64,000 bases of DNA from Agapanthus africanus (lineage: Eukaryota; Streptophyta; Magnoliopsida; Asparagales; Amaryllidaceae): the NCBI GenBank assembly GCA_030015575.1, contig JASDDO010000019.1:517920986-517984985 (forward strand). Reading direction: 5' to 3'. Of this stretch, positions 35,099 through 47,180 are shown in pieces. The notes beneath the pieces are model-generated. The model saw only the letters and a list, made by a program, of their open reading frames with translations. It was not told the origin of the DNA and made no database searches. A program made the translations under genes and the position numbers. Positions within the stretch are counted from its first letter, which is position 1. Each line of letters opens with the position of its first letter.

Positions 35099-37077
35099 TG
35101 TAACATTTCAGAAAAATATAATATTATTTTTGGGAATTTTTATAATTAAATAATTAATATTATGAATATTTTAATATTGCGGTATAAATGAATACCGATA
35201 AAGTGGAAAATATTTGGAAAATTATAGGAATTACTGAAATGAGGGTGCTTTATTTGATTTAAGAAAATTATGATTTTTTATAATTAATTATATACAATTT
35301 TAATGCTAATCGCGATTAAAAATCGCTAATCTTGCATTAATCCGGTTTTGTGCACATGACATGCACCATGTCACATTTACAAATACTTGTTACATTTTCT
35401 AACATGGCTTTTCTTCATTTTAAAGCATGCTTTGGGTTTTTATGAGAAGAGAAAAGAAAAGAATAGAAAACAAAGAAAAGAAAAGAAAAATGATAAAAAA
35501 TGAAGTATGGGTAAGAGAGAGAGATGGAGAGAGGGCAAGGGGTCAAGCTTAGTCTTGGCCATTTTCCTCTTCATTATTTCTTCAACTTTCTCCTCTCCTC
35601 CTTCACTATGGCAGCCTTCTTCGTTCTCTCCTCTTCAACCCTCACAAACACCACTAAAACACCTCAAAACTTCATCTCACTTTCATTAAAAACATGCACA
35701 AGACCCTCACTAGCACTTTGGACAAAAAAAATCGGATTTTGAAGACTTGGGGCAACTCAAGAAATTTCTTGAGTTGCTAAATGAGGTATTCCCTTCACCA
35801 TTTGTGTAGTTTTTCGTTTACTTTAGCACCTATGTTAGTTTAGAAGTGATATAGTGATGTTTAGTGAGGTTAGAAATTTCCAAGTTAGGGTTTTGAGGAA
35901 TTCTTGAATTGAGTTAGTGTAATTGAGTTAGTAGTAACCTTAAACCCCCTTTAATGATGGTATATTGGACTGAAACCAGAGACTAACCCCAAACCCAAAA
36001 CATAGAATTCTCGATATCGGGAAATTGTGTAAATTTGAGATGTTATTGGAGATCTGCTATCACCCGGGGACCCTAGGAATTATTTAGCAAATACTGGGAT
36101 ACAAGCATACAACCTAGAAGCATTACCCAAAACCTGAGACCTAACCCCTACATACAGGCCGCAGATTTATTCACTATGGCCGCATATTGCGGCTAGGGTA
36201 GTGGGGATTTGGTTCTTGTTTGTTCCAGGGACCTATCTCCAGTAAACTAGACCCTTTATATGTGCAAAATTGGCTAATTTCACCTAGGGTAAAATCTGGA
36301 AGTGTTTTACAAAATTTCTAAATTCGTTTTGCGGCTTTTAATGAACTGGAATTTGGTATTTATGTTTTATCTCGGCCGATTCACGTTTATACGTCAATCG
36401 TCGAGAGTTGTTGATTATTCATGCATGCTTAGACCATAGGTTTTAACCTATGTGTGATACGCGTGCCGTTTTGGTTTTCGTGCACGATTTCGATTTACGA
36501 TACTATGTGTGATATGTAGGTTCCCTCGAGTGGACTTGGAGCAACAAGGATGGGCATGGCAACATCGACTCCAGCAAGCGAGGACCACGGTGAGTGGATA
36601 TATATCTACGGGGGAAGTCGGGTGGATGGCGTATAGCACCCCCGCAGTTTGTAGTATAGAACGCAAATGCGTTATGTTATATATAGATATATATACTTAA
36701 ATGATATTATAAGATGTGTATACTTAGTTAATTGCTTTAGAAGATTTGGATGATAGTGTCGTTAGTTGATTTCCTAGTTGCGAACCCTAGAATAAGGTTT
36801 ACATACACGCGCGCACACACACACACTTGCATACTTTTTATTACTTGTACGTATATGGGGATATGTATATATACACACACACACACACAGGTATGTGACT
36901 ATGTATATATATACGTATACATATACATGGATGATGAGGATAGTATACGATATTTGGAGATGAGTCGATGAGATTGGGCATGGTGCCATGAGATCGGTGA
37001 TGTGACATGGTTCGTATTATCAGATACGACATGATTAGTATAGTGGGTCTTTAGGCGATGTGTTTTCATACACACGC

Positions 37078-37110
<33 letters not shown>

Positions 37111-39502
37111 TGTAGATGGTATCAGTATTGTACTAGACGTAGGTCAGTACCCCAGTTCACGATATGTGATGATAAGGATACCAGTTGAATAATGAGATAA
37201 ATGTGATATTGACCCGTACCCAGATTGGGATGACATACGATGGACTTACCGTACGAGCTATATATTGATGATAGATCCGCACTCTTGACTTGAGAATGTC
37301 ATGTTATATATTGTATCATATGTGATACCATTGAGGCGGGATCACCGACTATTATATGTTATATATATATCGACTTAGATTTAGATGACTTCCTTACATT
37401 TTCGACTACTCTGTTAGTATAGACCTGTAGTGTACTTAGTAGATGTTAGACTAGACTCGAGTTATACCTATTTCAAAACTAACGAATCGTGAGCATTTTT
37501 AAAGACAGACCAAGGGATCCTACGGATATTTCAAAGGACGTACCTTTCTTAAAAACATCGTAGCCCTTACTTTATAAACGCCATGATTCGTATTAATTCA
37601 AATGTCAAAACTGTATGATTCACATGTATAGTAATGTATATTCCTTATTGCTGCGTTTACCATTCACTTTCCACATATTCTATTATTCACATCGCATTGC
37701 ATGCTATTTGTGCTTTTGTAATTATTATGAAACCCATGCTGTCAGGACACCAGCACCATTACCGTGATGCGTATGCTCTACGTACTTGCTTGTGGGCTCA
37801 CACACATCATCATCGGTAATTGCCATGTCACGTACACATTAGAAATACTACTTCATTAGTATAAAATGTTAGCTGATAGTTTCGACATGGTACTAGTGAG
37901 CATGCTTTTATATGATAGCTTATACATTGCATTTATTACTGTGATTTTCATGCGTATTTATATATTCATTTGCCATGACATTATGGGCCAGTCCGGATTG
38001 CCGGAGCCCAATATTATGAGATTCATTGTTTATTTATCCTTGAGATTTGGATTTCGGATTTCCATAAGATTTCTGGATTTGGAGAAACCGCAAGGATTTT
38101 ATAAACTGATTATCATTTTAAAATGAAAGTTGCGGTTTTCTCATGATATGATTTTAGATATCTCCACCATGAGTTTTCTCGGCTCTTGAGCGATATCATA
38201 CACCCGATTCGAGAAGGAGGAGGAACCGTCTGTGGGTGCATGGTGGACCCGGTGCGGTACCCCGGGGCGAGAAGGTCACAGATGATGGCGTTGAGCCTGT
38301 GACACGGGAGAACTACTGACCGGTGATTTTATTTGTGACTCGACGGATATCCGGAGGATACCGATCGGAGTTCAGGCCATTCTGGATAGCCGGAGCCTGA
38401 GCTTTTGACATTTGATGATATGGGCCAGTCTGGATAGCCGGAGCCCTAGATATTGAGATTCGAGGTTGCAGGCCAGTCCGGATTGCCGGAGCCTGAGATA
38501 TTGAGATATTAGATTTATGTTTTGTGTCGATACTTGACACTGATTTTATGTTGATTTCATTTATGATACCTCGATTTTAAATGTATACAGAAATCTCACT
38601 AAATTAAGAAAACAGTTTCACTTCTATGATGCATTCTGTTTTCATTATATTGCATTCATACCTCATATTTATGATACGTTGCTACCTGAGGCACTGACAC
38701 GAGCACTTGGTACTACACTTATGTATACATGTTTACCTTTGCCACCTTATCATGCTTCAGACTTTATCATATTGAGGATATATATATTACTGATCGTATT
38801 GACCTAGGATTGAGTCATACATGCGATTTCTGCTCTGTAATGTTTTCTACTCACAAGTTGGCAACTCACCCCCGTTGTGCCATAGTTCTTGCAGGTTTTC
38901 TCCGTACAGGTTTCATTCCGGCTTTCTGGCAAACTGCTTCATTTCGGGTGATTGCTTTGGTAGGTGGGCTCACTTATATCGTGACCACCATTGTACATCT
39001 ATTTATTTCAAGTGTATCTAGTAAACTCCATCAACCAGACTTGTATTATTTTTTTAATCTTAGAAGACCTGTTCTTTATTCTTTCGACCTTAGAGTCGCG
39101 CGTTGTATTATTATGGTTTTCATGTTGATTTGAGTTTCCTTTTGAATTGTGATCCTCGCCCTTCGGCATTGTATATTATATTGCTTGCGTGGTTGTGACC
39201 GTCAATTGACGAAGAGCTAGCTTCCGCTTGGGGATGCCATTATTCATATTATGCTTGTTGTACCCCTTTTGGGGCTAGTATTTACAAAGGAGACTCTGCC
39301 GAAATTTTCGGAAAAAATATGATATTTTAAAAATGTATAATTCGGCTTATGTTATTAAAACCACTTACTCTAAAATAACTTTTCTTCACTTCTTCTTTAA
39401 AATGGTTTAGATTTCTGGGATTTTGGCTTACTTGAATTAGATAGGGTCCTATAGACTTCATATGATTCAAGTGCCAGTCACGTGCCATTTCGGGTCGTGA
39501 CA
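35099..39502 (+). repeat. 3' LTR of G1
   Basis: 4404 bp, colinear with 19924-24337, ending GGGTCGTGACA and followed by the duplicated target acagg. Conserved donor-like (36590) and acceptor-like (38894) sites keep exactly the same spacing as in the 5' LTR despite small indels elsewhere. Confidence 0.95.
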
Positions 39503-39507
39503 ACAGG

Positions 39508-40255
39508 TTAGTCTGTCGACCTGAGATCGTCATTTTTCTCGTGTGAGTTCCTACTGTGCTTTGATTACTACCCTACCACGGCTCAAAGGAGTCATGCAAA
39601 CAGGTTTTAGTTGGGTACAGTCCCGAGCCATATGGAGGCAATGATCGGATCGTCGGGGATTCGTCTCTCCCGGTATTGGGGGTTGATGTCGTGTTGTGCA
39701 CGGGTGGCCATCATTAGAAATCCATGGCCATGGTGAACGAGAATTACCGATCCAGGATCGATAGTTTTTTAGGTGGTGATGGGTTTCATGCCGACACTAA
39801 ATATCGCGTTGTTAAGGGTCTGACTTTATCCACCCCCTAGACTCGATATCTGATACTTTTAGACGAACAGTCCGGACTGTATGGATATTGTCTCTGTCAG
39901 GCTCAATAAGGGTTCAGGATGAGTTTTCTTGTCGGCCTCCCTTTCACTCAATACCTGGGTAGCCATTACGTACAGCTAGTGCCGCTGACGTGCTTGTGGT
40001 TAAACCTACTGCCAGCGTATTGATGAGTATTTAGAGTCCCACACAGAAAGTTTTCACGGTTCAGGCGATATGGTGTAGATGACGTATGTTGGTACATACA
40101 GGTGTCCGGTTAAATATGTGTACAGGCTGCACAGATTTTAATCGGACAGTTGATAATACTAGCGGCTTAGGATTAAGCCAGATTATTAAATCAGGTTTTG
40201 ATTTAATAATTTTTATATATGTATTTATATATATGTATTCTAGTATTATTGTTCA
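39508..40255 (+). repeat. LTR fragment F, right part
   Basis: Continuation of 19527-19923, homologous to about 41671-42400 of the D LTR (TTAGTCTGTCGACCTGAGAT versus TTAGTCTATCGACC). It contains the palindrome ATTATTAAATCA/TGATTTAATAAT (about 40183-40212). It stops where the E LTR begins. Confidence 0.8.
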
Positions 40256-41158
40256 TGTTAGTTGTATGTATGCCCTAGAGGCCATTATTGTACATGAGAT
40301 GTATATTATAGTTGATGCTGGGACATATATAGGGAGGACTTTTTTGCTCTACATGATAGTACGCTATCTGGTTGCTCATTATCTTAACATGTATACTCAC
40401 TGTCTCTCTGTTACATGTTGATAAAGCCCTTAGGATGTGTACTTGACTTCCATGATTATGATGCAGATCATACTAGTGGGGCCTGGGTAGTCCATGAGTT
40501 CATTCTTCAATGTTCCTAGTCGTGGGAATATCGAGGCGGGGCATCGATATTTCAGAGTAGACTAGCGTATATCTTCCCGACCCATGTGATGGGCGATGGA
40601 TGATCCCATATCCATTGGTGTTTAACATCGGAGATGGTATACGAGTGCTCAGTAGAGACTGGGTACACTAAACGGACTCACCGAGAACTCCTAGATGGTA
40701 TTATACCTCACGTCAGATAGCAGTTCTCTCGTGACAATGGTACAGGTTAGTCTGTCGACCTGAGATCGTCATAGAGTCTTGTGTGTCTCCCACCGTGCTT
40801 TGATTTCCACCCTACCACGGCTCTACTGAGTCGTGCAAACAGGTGGCTTTTGGGTACAGTCCCGAGTCACATGGAGGTAATGAGCGATAGGAGGGGATTC
40901 GTTTCTCCCGGTATTGGGGGTTGATGTTGCGCTGTGCTTGATTGGCCATAACTGAAATCCCTGGCCAGGGTAGATGAGATTTACTGGTAAGTGTTACCAG
41001 TAGTTTCTCCCCCGTTATGGACCTTACATCGGCATGACTTATCAAGTTACCAGGGTCTGACGTTTACCACCCCTAGATTAGATATGCGACATATCTGACG
41101 AACAGACCGGGCTGTACGGTAAGTGTTACTGATTGGATTCGCAGGAGTATGAGCAGGT
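40256..41158 (+). repeat. Head of a Copia LTR (element E)
   Basis: Starts TGTTAGTTGTATGTATGCCC, the 5' end of the A/B/C LTR family, and follows the B LTR for about 900 bp to GGAGTATGAGCAGGT, where the D LTR starts. The preceding gttca (40251-40255) is the candidate target copy. The rest of E must lie beyond D, right of the window. Confidence 0.8.
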
Positions 41159-43193
41159 TGTTGGATATAGTGCCCTCAAAGTCAATTATTAGATCGCGGG
41201 CACGTGATTGCAATGATTGAGGGAGGACCTATGCCGGTAGGACAGTCTTACTCAAGATGATAGTATGGTATCTGGTATATCTTTATCATCGTGTACATGC
41301 TTTAGGTGATATTACAGATCACTATTACACATTGATAGAGCCCTTAGGATTTTTGCTTGACTACCAACAGTATGATGGCGATCATATACGTGAGATTTGG
41401 GTAGTCTATAAGCACATCCTTAAAGTGGTCCCTAGTCGTGGGAGTTTCGAGACTGGGCATCGATACTCCATTAGTAGACTAGTGTATACAGTCGAGATCC
41501 CGACGAGGGGCGGTGGCCGGTCTCACAAGCCATTGGTGTCAGTTGGTTCACCTAAGATGTATACATGTGCTCATTGGGTTATGAGTACACCGGACAGGAT
41601 TCGCCGGGAACATGCTAGTTGGTATTATACCTGACGTCAGATAGCAGTTCCCTGGTGACATGTGTACAGGTTAGTCTATCGACCTGAGATCGTCATTTGT
41701 CTCGTGTGAGTTCCTACTGTGCTTTGATTACTACCATACCATGGCTCAAAGGAGTCGTGCAAACAGGTTTTAGTTGGGTACAGTCCCGAGCCACATGGAG
41801 GCAGTGAGCGGATCGGCACGGGTTTCGTCTCTCCCGGTATTGGGGGTGAGATCACGCTGTGTCTAGGAGAGCCATTACACGAAGTCCTTAGCCAAGGCAG
41901 GAGATTTACTGGTAGGTATTCCAGTAGTATCTCAGGGTGTTCTGGGCTACACTCCGACACGACTTGTACCTTTTTTGGGGGTCTGACGTTTACCAGCCCC
42001 CTAGGCCCGACATGCAATGCTTATAGACAAACGGACCGGACTGTACGGATATTGTCACTGACCGGCTCAGTAGGTTCCAGGATGAGTTCGCTCATCGGCT
42101 TCCCTTTTGGTCAATACATGGGTAGCCCATTACGTACAGCTAGTACCATTGACGTGCTAGTGGTTAAATTGACAGCCAGTGTATTGACGAGTCTTTAGAG
42201 TCCCCCACAGATAGTTTCCTAAGTTTCGGACGAAACATTGTAGAGACCATATGGTATTATGGCAGGGTTCGATCATATACGTGCACTTGTGCACAGATCA
42301 TGATCGGACGGATCATTTTAGTGGGCTTTGGTTTAAGCCGGATCCTAGTATTTGATTTGTTGGATTATTTTAGTCTCATTGCATCCGCATTCAGCCGGAA
42401 TGCGGATGCAGGTATGTATATACAGGTGAGGGGTATTCTTGTGATCCGCCATTAGTTTACTTTAGATGTTTCCATATCTTATTGTTGGACTAAACATTTG
42501 GATTAATGTTTGGATGGTGGAAATTATGAGTGGATATTATCATGAGGAGCAATTAATGTGGCATGTTCAATTTGGTGACTCATGGTCTCTTTTTTTGTGA
42601 ACATGTCATGTTAATTTATTGTTGATTGTGTTGAAATGAGAGGTGGAGAGAGAGAGGGGGGGCAGCCATATGGGGTTGTTTGCTTTTGAGATTATTATGC
42701 TAGCTCTCATTTTTCATTTGCAACACAACAACAAAAGCCTCTCTTCTTCTTCTTCTTCTTCCTCTAGCTCACAAGTTCCACCATGTCTTCATCTTCAACC
42801 TCCATCCATACACTCTCATGTGTTGAGAATCAATGGATGCTTGAGACAAAGTTATCACACACATTCTCTACATCAGCTTGGACATGTCGGCTAGAAAACT
42901 TCATATCCGAGTTGCTTCGGTTTGAAGCGGGAGCCCGTAAAAAGACTTCTTGACGTGGTGCCCTTCCGATGAGGAGACGAGAGATCGGAGATGCCGCGAG
43001 GAGCTAGGGATGGTGGCTAAAGACCGAAGGACACTGATCGATCGGTATAGGCTTTCTATCATCTTTCTAGTTAGCTAGTTTAGTGTTAATGGTTCGATCC
43101 GGGTGAAAGACTACGATAGCACCGGTTTCGAAAAAAAGTTTTGTTCCGCATTTGGCCTCGGATTGATGGCCAGGGCGCTACCGTAGACTTACA
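41159..43193 (+). repeat. 5' LTR of element D
   Basis: 2035 bp, TGTTGGATATAGTGCCCTC ... GTAGACTTACA, followed at once by the PBS. The first ~80 bp differ from the A/B/C LTRs; the middle (41241-42250) is homologous to them and closest to F; the last part (42420-43190) is largely its own, with a (CTT)n tract at 42742-42765. It contains the unoccupied equivalent of the G1 insertion site (acagg, 41666-41670) and a perfect 12 bp inverted repeat at 42381-42409. Confidence 0.85.
42381..42409. repeat. Perfect 12 bp inverted repeat in the D LTR
   Basis: GCATCCGCATTC and GAATGCGGATGC with loop AGCCG. The right-arm word GAATGCGGATG recurs singly in the leaders of A (reverse, about 3230-3245), D (44451-44465) and B (59263-59277). 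Confidence 0.9.
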
Positions 43194-43206
43194 TGGTATC
43201 AGAGCC
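43194..43206 (+). other. PBS of element D (tRNA-iMet)
   Basis: TGGTATCAGAGCC directly after LTR end TTACA. Confidence 0.95.
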
Positions 43207-43946
43207 ATGCCATTAACCTTTACTAGCTTGTTCTAACATGTTTAAAACATCGATCGATCAAAATTTCCGAAACCACATTTTCATTTTCTGAGTTTCTGCC
43301 GAATTTTAAAAGTCGTCGAAAAATTATTTTTGGTGTTTCAGAAAATCGTGCAAGCTTTTCTAAGACCCCTTTAGAAATTTGAATGCACGATCCAATCATT
43401 ACACCGCTGAACCGCGGTATAACTGGCATGTTTGCCGCGGATCCGCGGTGGGAATGTGTGCTCAGAGCTTCATTTTTCTTCTGGTGGTCTTTCTTTTGGA
43501 ATTGTAGTTTCTGGAAAATTTAGTTTTGGCCCAGATTATTTTGAGTGCTGGAATTGTAATTGGGGCTCACTTCGGGAAATTTTGTCGATCGAAAATTTAA
43601 ATAAGTTAGTTCACAGTCCTTACATTATATCTGCGACCGTGAATATCATTTGAGCAGTAAATCTCATCTAATTGCTATAGCTCTTTTAGACGGGTTTGCG
43701 AACGTGACATTCACGTTGATGTTCTGTGTTGTGCTGTGTTGTTGCGGATCTGTCGTAGTGGATAGCTTGGTGCAATATTAGTACAGTTTAGTTTTATTTG
43801 TACATTTGATATCGCGGGGCGAGCGTCCTACATGTGGACTGCCGTCACTGTCTATTTGTATATTATTCTTTTGGGGCATGACCGGGTTGAGGTCGATGTC
43901 ACCGTTGTACATATTTTCTTTTCTGTACTAGGATTATTCCGCGGTG

Positions 43947-44049
43947 GGGTGCACGGATAGCCGGGTTCTAGAGGGCAACGAGCCCGTATCTCATTGCTTT
44001 GAGACGGAGGGGGCTTCACTCTAGAATTGTCGGGCTATTCGCCGCACCC
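43947..44049 (+). other. Large hairpin H1 of the D leader
   Basis: Nested stems read inward: GGGTGC with GCACCC; GATAGCC with GGGCTATTC; TTCTAGAG with CTCTAGAA; then AGCCC with GGGCT and TCTCA with TGAGA around loop TTGCTT. It corresponds to 58881-58981 (B) and 3526-3626 (A). Confidence 0.8.
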
Positions 44050-44077
44050 GTAGGGGGTATAGGTTGATCCAAGTGGG

Positions 44078-44175
44078 GTGCTCAAGTTACCGGATTCCGT
44101 GAAGTGCTGGGTGGTCCATTCACTTTGCTGAAGGAGGCTGCCTCGCTTCTGTTTTTGGCGGGTAACTTGCTGCAC
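44078..44175 (+). other. Large hairpin H2 of the D leader (second copy of H1 architecture)
   Basis: GTGC with GCAC and AAGTTACC with GGTAACTT (perfect 8 bp), with inner AAGTG/CACTT and AGGC/GCCT stems. Only 28 nt after H1 and built the same way, so it looks like a diverged tandem duplicate; A and B have one such hairpin. Confidence 0.75.
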
Positions 44176-45392
44176 TCATAGGGGTCTAGGTTTTATTGCA
44201 AAGGCTATCCACACGACCGGGGGAACGTCGGGTTTCAGTTGCGGCTCTATGAAACCCCGGGCTCTCAGATTATTTGTACTGTTCTGTGATGCTTATTACT
44301 TTTCTGTAATGTTGCATTTATCATGCCTGGAGCGATTATTGTATATTGATATATATGCTAGTAGATGTTGTATATGTTTTACATCCGCGCTAGTCCAGTC
44401 CCCGCTCTGTCGTTAGTTAAGTAACCTAACGGGTGATGACGGGACCCAGTGGCGAATGCGGATGGCATATACGTAAATCATATTTTCATTCTTTTGTGGT
44501 GTGATCAATTGATGGGACTGTGTTGATTCAGATCAATGGAAGGAAAACAAACATATTCGATGTTGTTGGAACAATTTTCAAAAAGCTGTTATTACAAAGA
44601 CGTTTTCTTTTGTTTTGCACAGTGGTATTCGGTTATGAATATCCAGCACCTCATTCGACGAGGCAAGGGCCGAGATCCCTTCACCGGGAGTGACCCCTTG
44701 GACAGAGGTTTGCGTCAGGGTAATAACTTCATTATAGTCGATTACTTTTTTCTTTGCATCGTGGTATTTCGTTGGAATATCCTGCACCTCATTCTACGGG
44801 GAAAGAGCCGAGATCTCTTCACCGGGAGTGACCTCTTTAGCAAAGGTTTACGCCACTATATACTTATAAAAAGCTATCTGGTTCCTTCAACGATATCAAG
44901 TTCATTACGTTAAACGTTTTTCGCCAAAAACCATTCATAGCCCTCCGTCATTTCAGACGGGTAGCACTTAGTATTCATGCTACGTTTGTTGGACTTCGTT
45001 AAGGCATAGTGTATGGTAGCTGCTTGTTTCCTTTCTGTTGTATAGATAGATGCGTTGGTTTAGGACAGTCGTACAACGTTGTTGACCTTTGTCAAGGGCT
45101 TGTACGGATGGGTTCAAATTAACCTGGACAATGACGGGTAGAACTTGACATGTGACTTATGATTTGTTGACCTTCGTCAAGGTCATAAGAGCATGGGGTA
45201 AAAATCACATCGGGAGTTTCAAACATACAGGAAACTTACCAGATATGTGCATACCTTCTGGATTGTGATAACGTGAGTGTATTCCATCACGTTATCATGC
45301 GATGATAGTTGGATCCTGATTCCCATTGATGAGTTGGTTTACTCCTCGGGTGATTCCGACTAATTCTTCTTTCAGTTTTGGAGGAGAATTTG

Positions 45393-45402
45393 AGGATACA
45401 GT
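45393..45402 (+). other. Polypurine tract-like end of element D
   Basis: GTGGGAGATT, as in B (AAGTGGGAGAT before its 3' LTR). Here it is followed after ten bases by the G2 LTR and not by a Copia LTR. Confidence 0.6.
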
Positions 45403-46772
45403 GGGAGATTTCTGTAACATTTTGGAAAATTAAAAAGATTTAATTATAAATCTTTATTATAAAATAATGAAATTGATATTTTTACGGAAGTGATATCGCT
45501 TATGAAATTTAGTATTGGAATCATATCCGAAAAATGTAATTATTTTGATAAATGTAAATAAAAAGTGTGATATCATTTAAAAATGATATATTTAATTATT
45601 TTAACATGATATTGGATTTTTTATCCATTAAGCTAACGACCTTTAAGTAATAGAACAACTATTATATATCTTTTATTTCTTATCAACTAAATTATGTCAT
45701 GAAAGGTTTTCTTTCATTTTGAAATTCTATAATGGTAGAGTATATGATAACCTAAGTTTAAACCCTCAACCTCAACATACCCTCACCCTTTCTCACATCT
45801 CTCTACCTGCTCCTTCTTCATTTTATACCTCCTTCTTCTAATCTAACACCTTCTCCCTGCATGAATCCCTCATGCTTCATCAAGTAACACCACATCCTTC
45901 CTCTCATGCCACCTCCACCTCTCATCACACTCCACATGCTTTCTCTACATATCTTCTCACTTCATTTACACATAACACTTAAAGAATTCAGTAGCAATTC
46001 CAACTAAAACCATACCCTCTTCAGCTCCAAACCAATAAGAATTCTAAGTGTTCATACCAAAAGAGTGAGAGTAAGGAGTTTCTTCATCAAATTGTGCACA
46101 CCATCATATTAGAAGCCATTACAACTCTAAATGCTTCCACAAGTACGTCTTGAGCAGGATTTTCTTATACACAATCTCCATAGGTATAATTCCTTTCATC
46201 CTTAGAAGTTTAGTAAAGGTTTAAATATGTTTTCTGTGCAGTGTTATAAAAACTGTATATTTGTGATCATTAGTCTACATATATTGAATCCGCTTTAGTG
46301 TAGATGTAAATTAGAAAACCCAAACAGTGCCATAATCATATAGACTAGACCTAGAATAACCTATAAGAAGACGAACCCATCCTCTCGGATTTTGGCCGGC
46401 GACATCAAGGCAAAATCCGAGCTCGCCGGTTTTGTGGGAGAGTTGGGTGTTGTACTTTTTAGGGTATCTCTCTGTAGGTGTTTTGGGTATGTTTGGTATT
46501 GTTTAAAAAGGTTAAATGTTCAGTAGGTTAAATCTGTAATCTAATGTCAGATTGGGGTAAAATTCTATATACGATACATAGCATGTTTAGTGGTGCAGTA
46601 TCTTAAACTAGGATTTTTATGATAATTTAACTACAGAAAGTGAATATGGAACTAATAGGTATAATCACTAGAAAAACTAGCAAGACCAAAAGTATAATGA
46701 GCCAATTAGAAGCCCTCACTTAAAACCTGAGCCCCAAACTCTATACAAGATCCGGCGAGGCACTCTTGAAAT

Positions 46773-46785
46773 CCGGCGACGCCGG
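46773..46785. repeat. GC palindrome CCGGCGACGCCGG (G2)
   Basis: Perfect 6 bp arms around A; present again in the 3' LTR (53549-53561) and identical in the leader of unrelated T (30935-30947). Confidence 0.88.
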
Positions 46786-47180
46786 CCCCCTGTGGGAATT
46801 TTGGTGTTGATTCTTCTTCTGTAGCTTTGAGTTGGTATTTTACAAGTATCTGTATTGTTTGTGTTGTCTAATTATTTACACAGTAAAATCTGGGAACGTT
46901 TTAAAAATGGTTTTATCAAATTTCAGATGTTTACGATACGGAGTTTTCGTATTTTGATGTTGCAGCTGAACCGTTGACGTTTATACATTAACGACTGAGT
47001 TTTTTTATCGTTTTTGGGTTAAGTATGCTGTAGCTTCTAACCTACGGGCGTTTAGCTTGTTGTTTTGGTTTTCGATATGATATTTACATCAATGCAATTT
47101 AAATACGAATATAGGTATGATCGAGGATTCTGAGACGGAGTGGGCGTTGTAGCAGCGTGGATTCAATGAGCTTCTAAGTT

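Larger units (their letters stand above)
19924..39502 (+). mobile_element. Giant LTR retrotransposon G1 (LARD-like, probably Ty3/Gypsy)
   Basis: 5' LTR 19924-24337 (4414 bp), tRNA-Met PBS, internal region, PPT and 3' LTR 35099-39502 (4404 bp), flanked by an exact duplication acagg (19919-19923, 39503-39507). T (25055-32972) is nested in the internal region; without it G1 would be about 11.7 kb with only about 2.8 kb between its LTRs. No gag, protease, integrase or RT is recognisable. Long LTRs around a short non-coding core is the LARD layout. Gypsy membership is inferred from ends, PBS and PPT style, not from pol. It must have been mobilised by proteins supplied in trans. Confidence 0.93.
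43207..45392 (+). other. Structured leader of element D
   Basis: Homologous in order to the B leader (57579-60468) but diverged. It keeps: GC palindrome CCGCGGATCCGCGG (43435-43448); two large hairpins (43947-44049, 44078-44175); the GGGTTTCA/TGAAACCC stem (44230-44257); the CGTTAG/CTAACG stem (44411-44431); two ~95 bp units (about 44612-44720, 44753-44845); three TTTGTTG stem-loops (44980-45189). The 125-codon frame at 44536-44913 covers the duplicated units and is not conserved as protein. Confidence 0.75.
41159..45412 (+). mobile_element. Copia-type element D, pol-less
   Basis: LTR 41159-43193, tRNA-Met PBS, a leader homologous to those of A and B, and a PPT-like end (45393-45402), with nothing resembling protease, integrase, RT or RNase H between. 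G2 starts at 45413 where the 3' LTR of D should begin, so D is probably split by G2 and its 3' LTR lies right of the window. The candidate target copy on the left is caggt (41154-41158). It is an apparently non-autonomous derivative that kept only LTR and leader. Confidence 0.78.

Noticed and set aside
41159..43193. Initial reading of 40256-43193 as one 2.9 kb LTR
   Set aside because: The stretch contains two LTR-like halves; a TGTTGG start at 41159 after an interrupted TGTTAG-type LTR and the length of 2035 bp to the PBS fit two elements (E and D) better.
44536..44913. 125-codon frame in the D leader with repeated GRDPFTGSD words
   Set aside because: Covers the duplicated non-coding unit; in A and B the same unit is open in other frames or the other strand.
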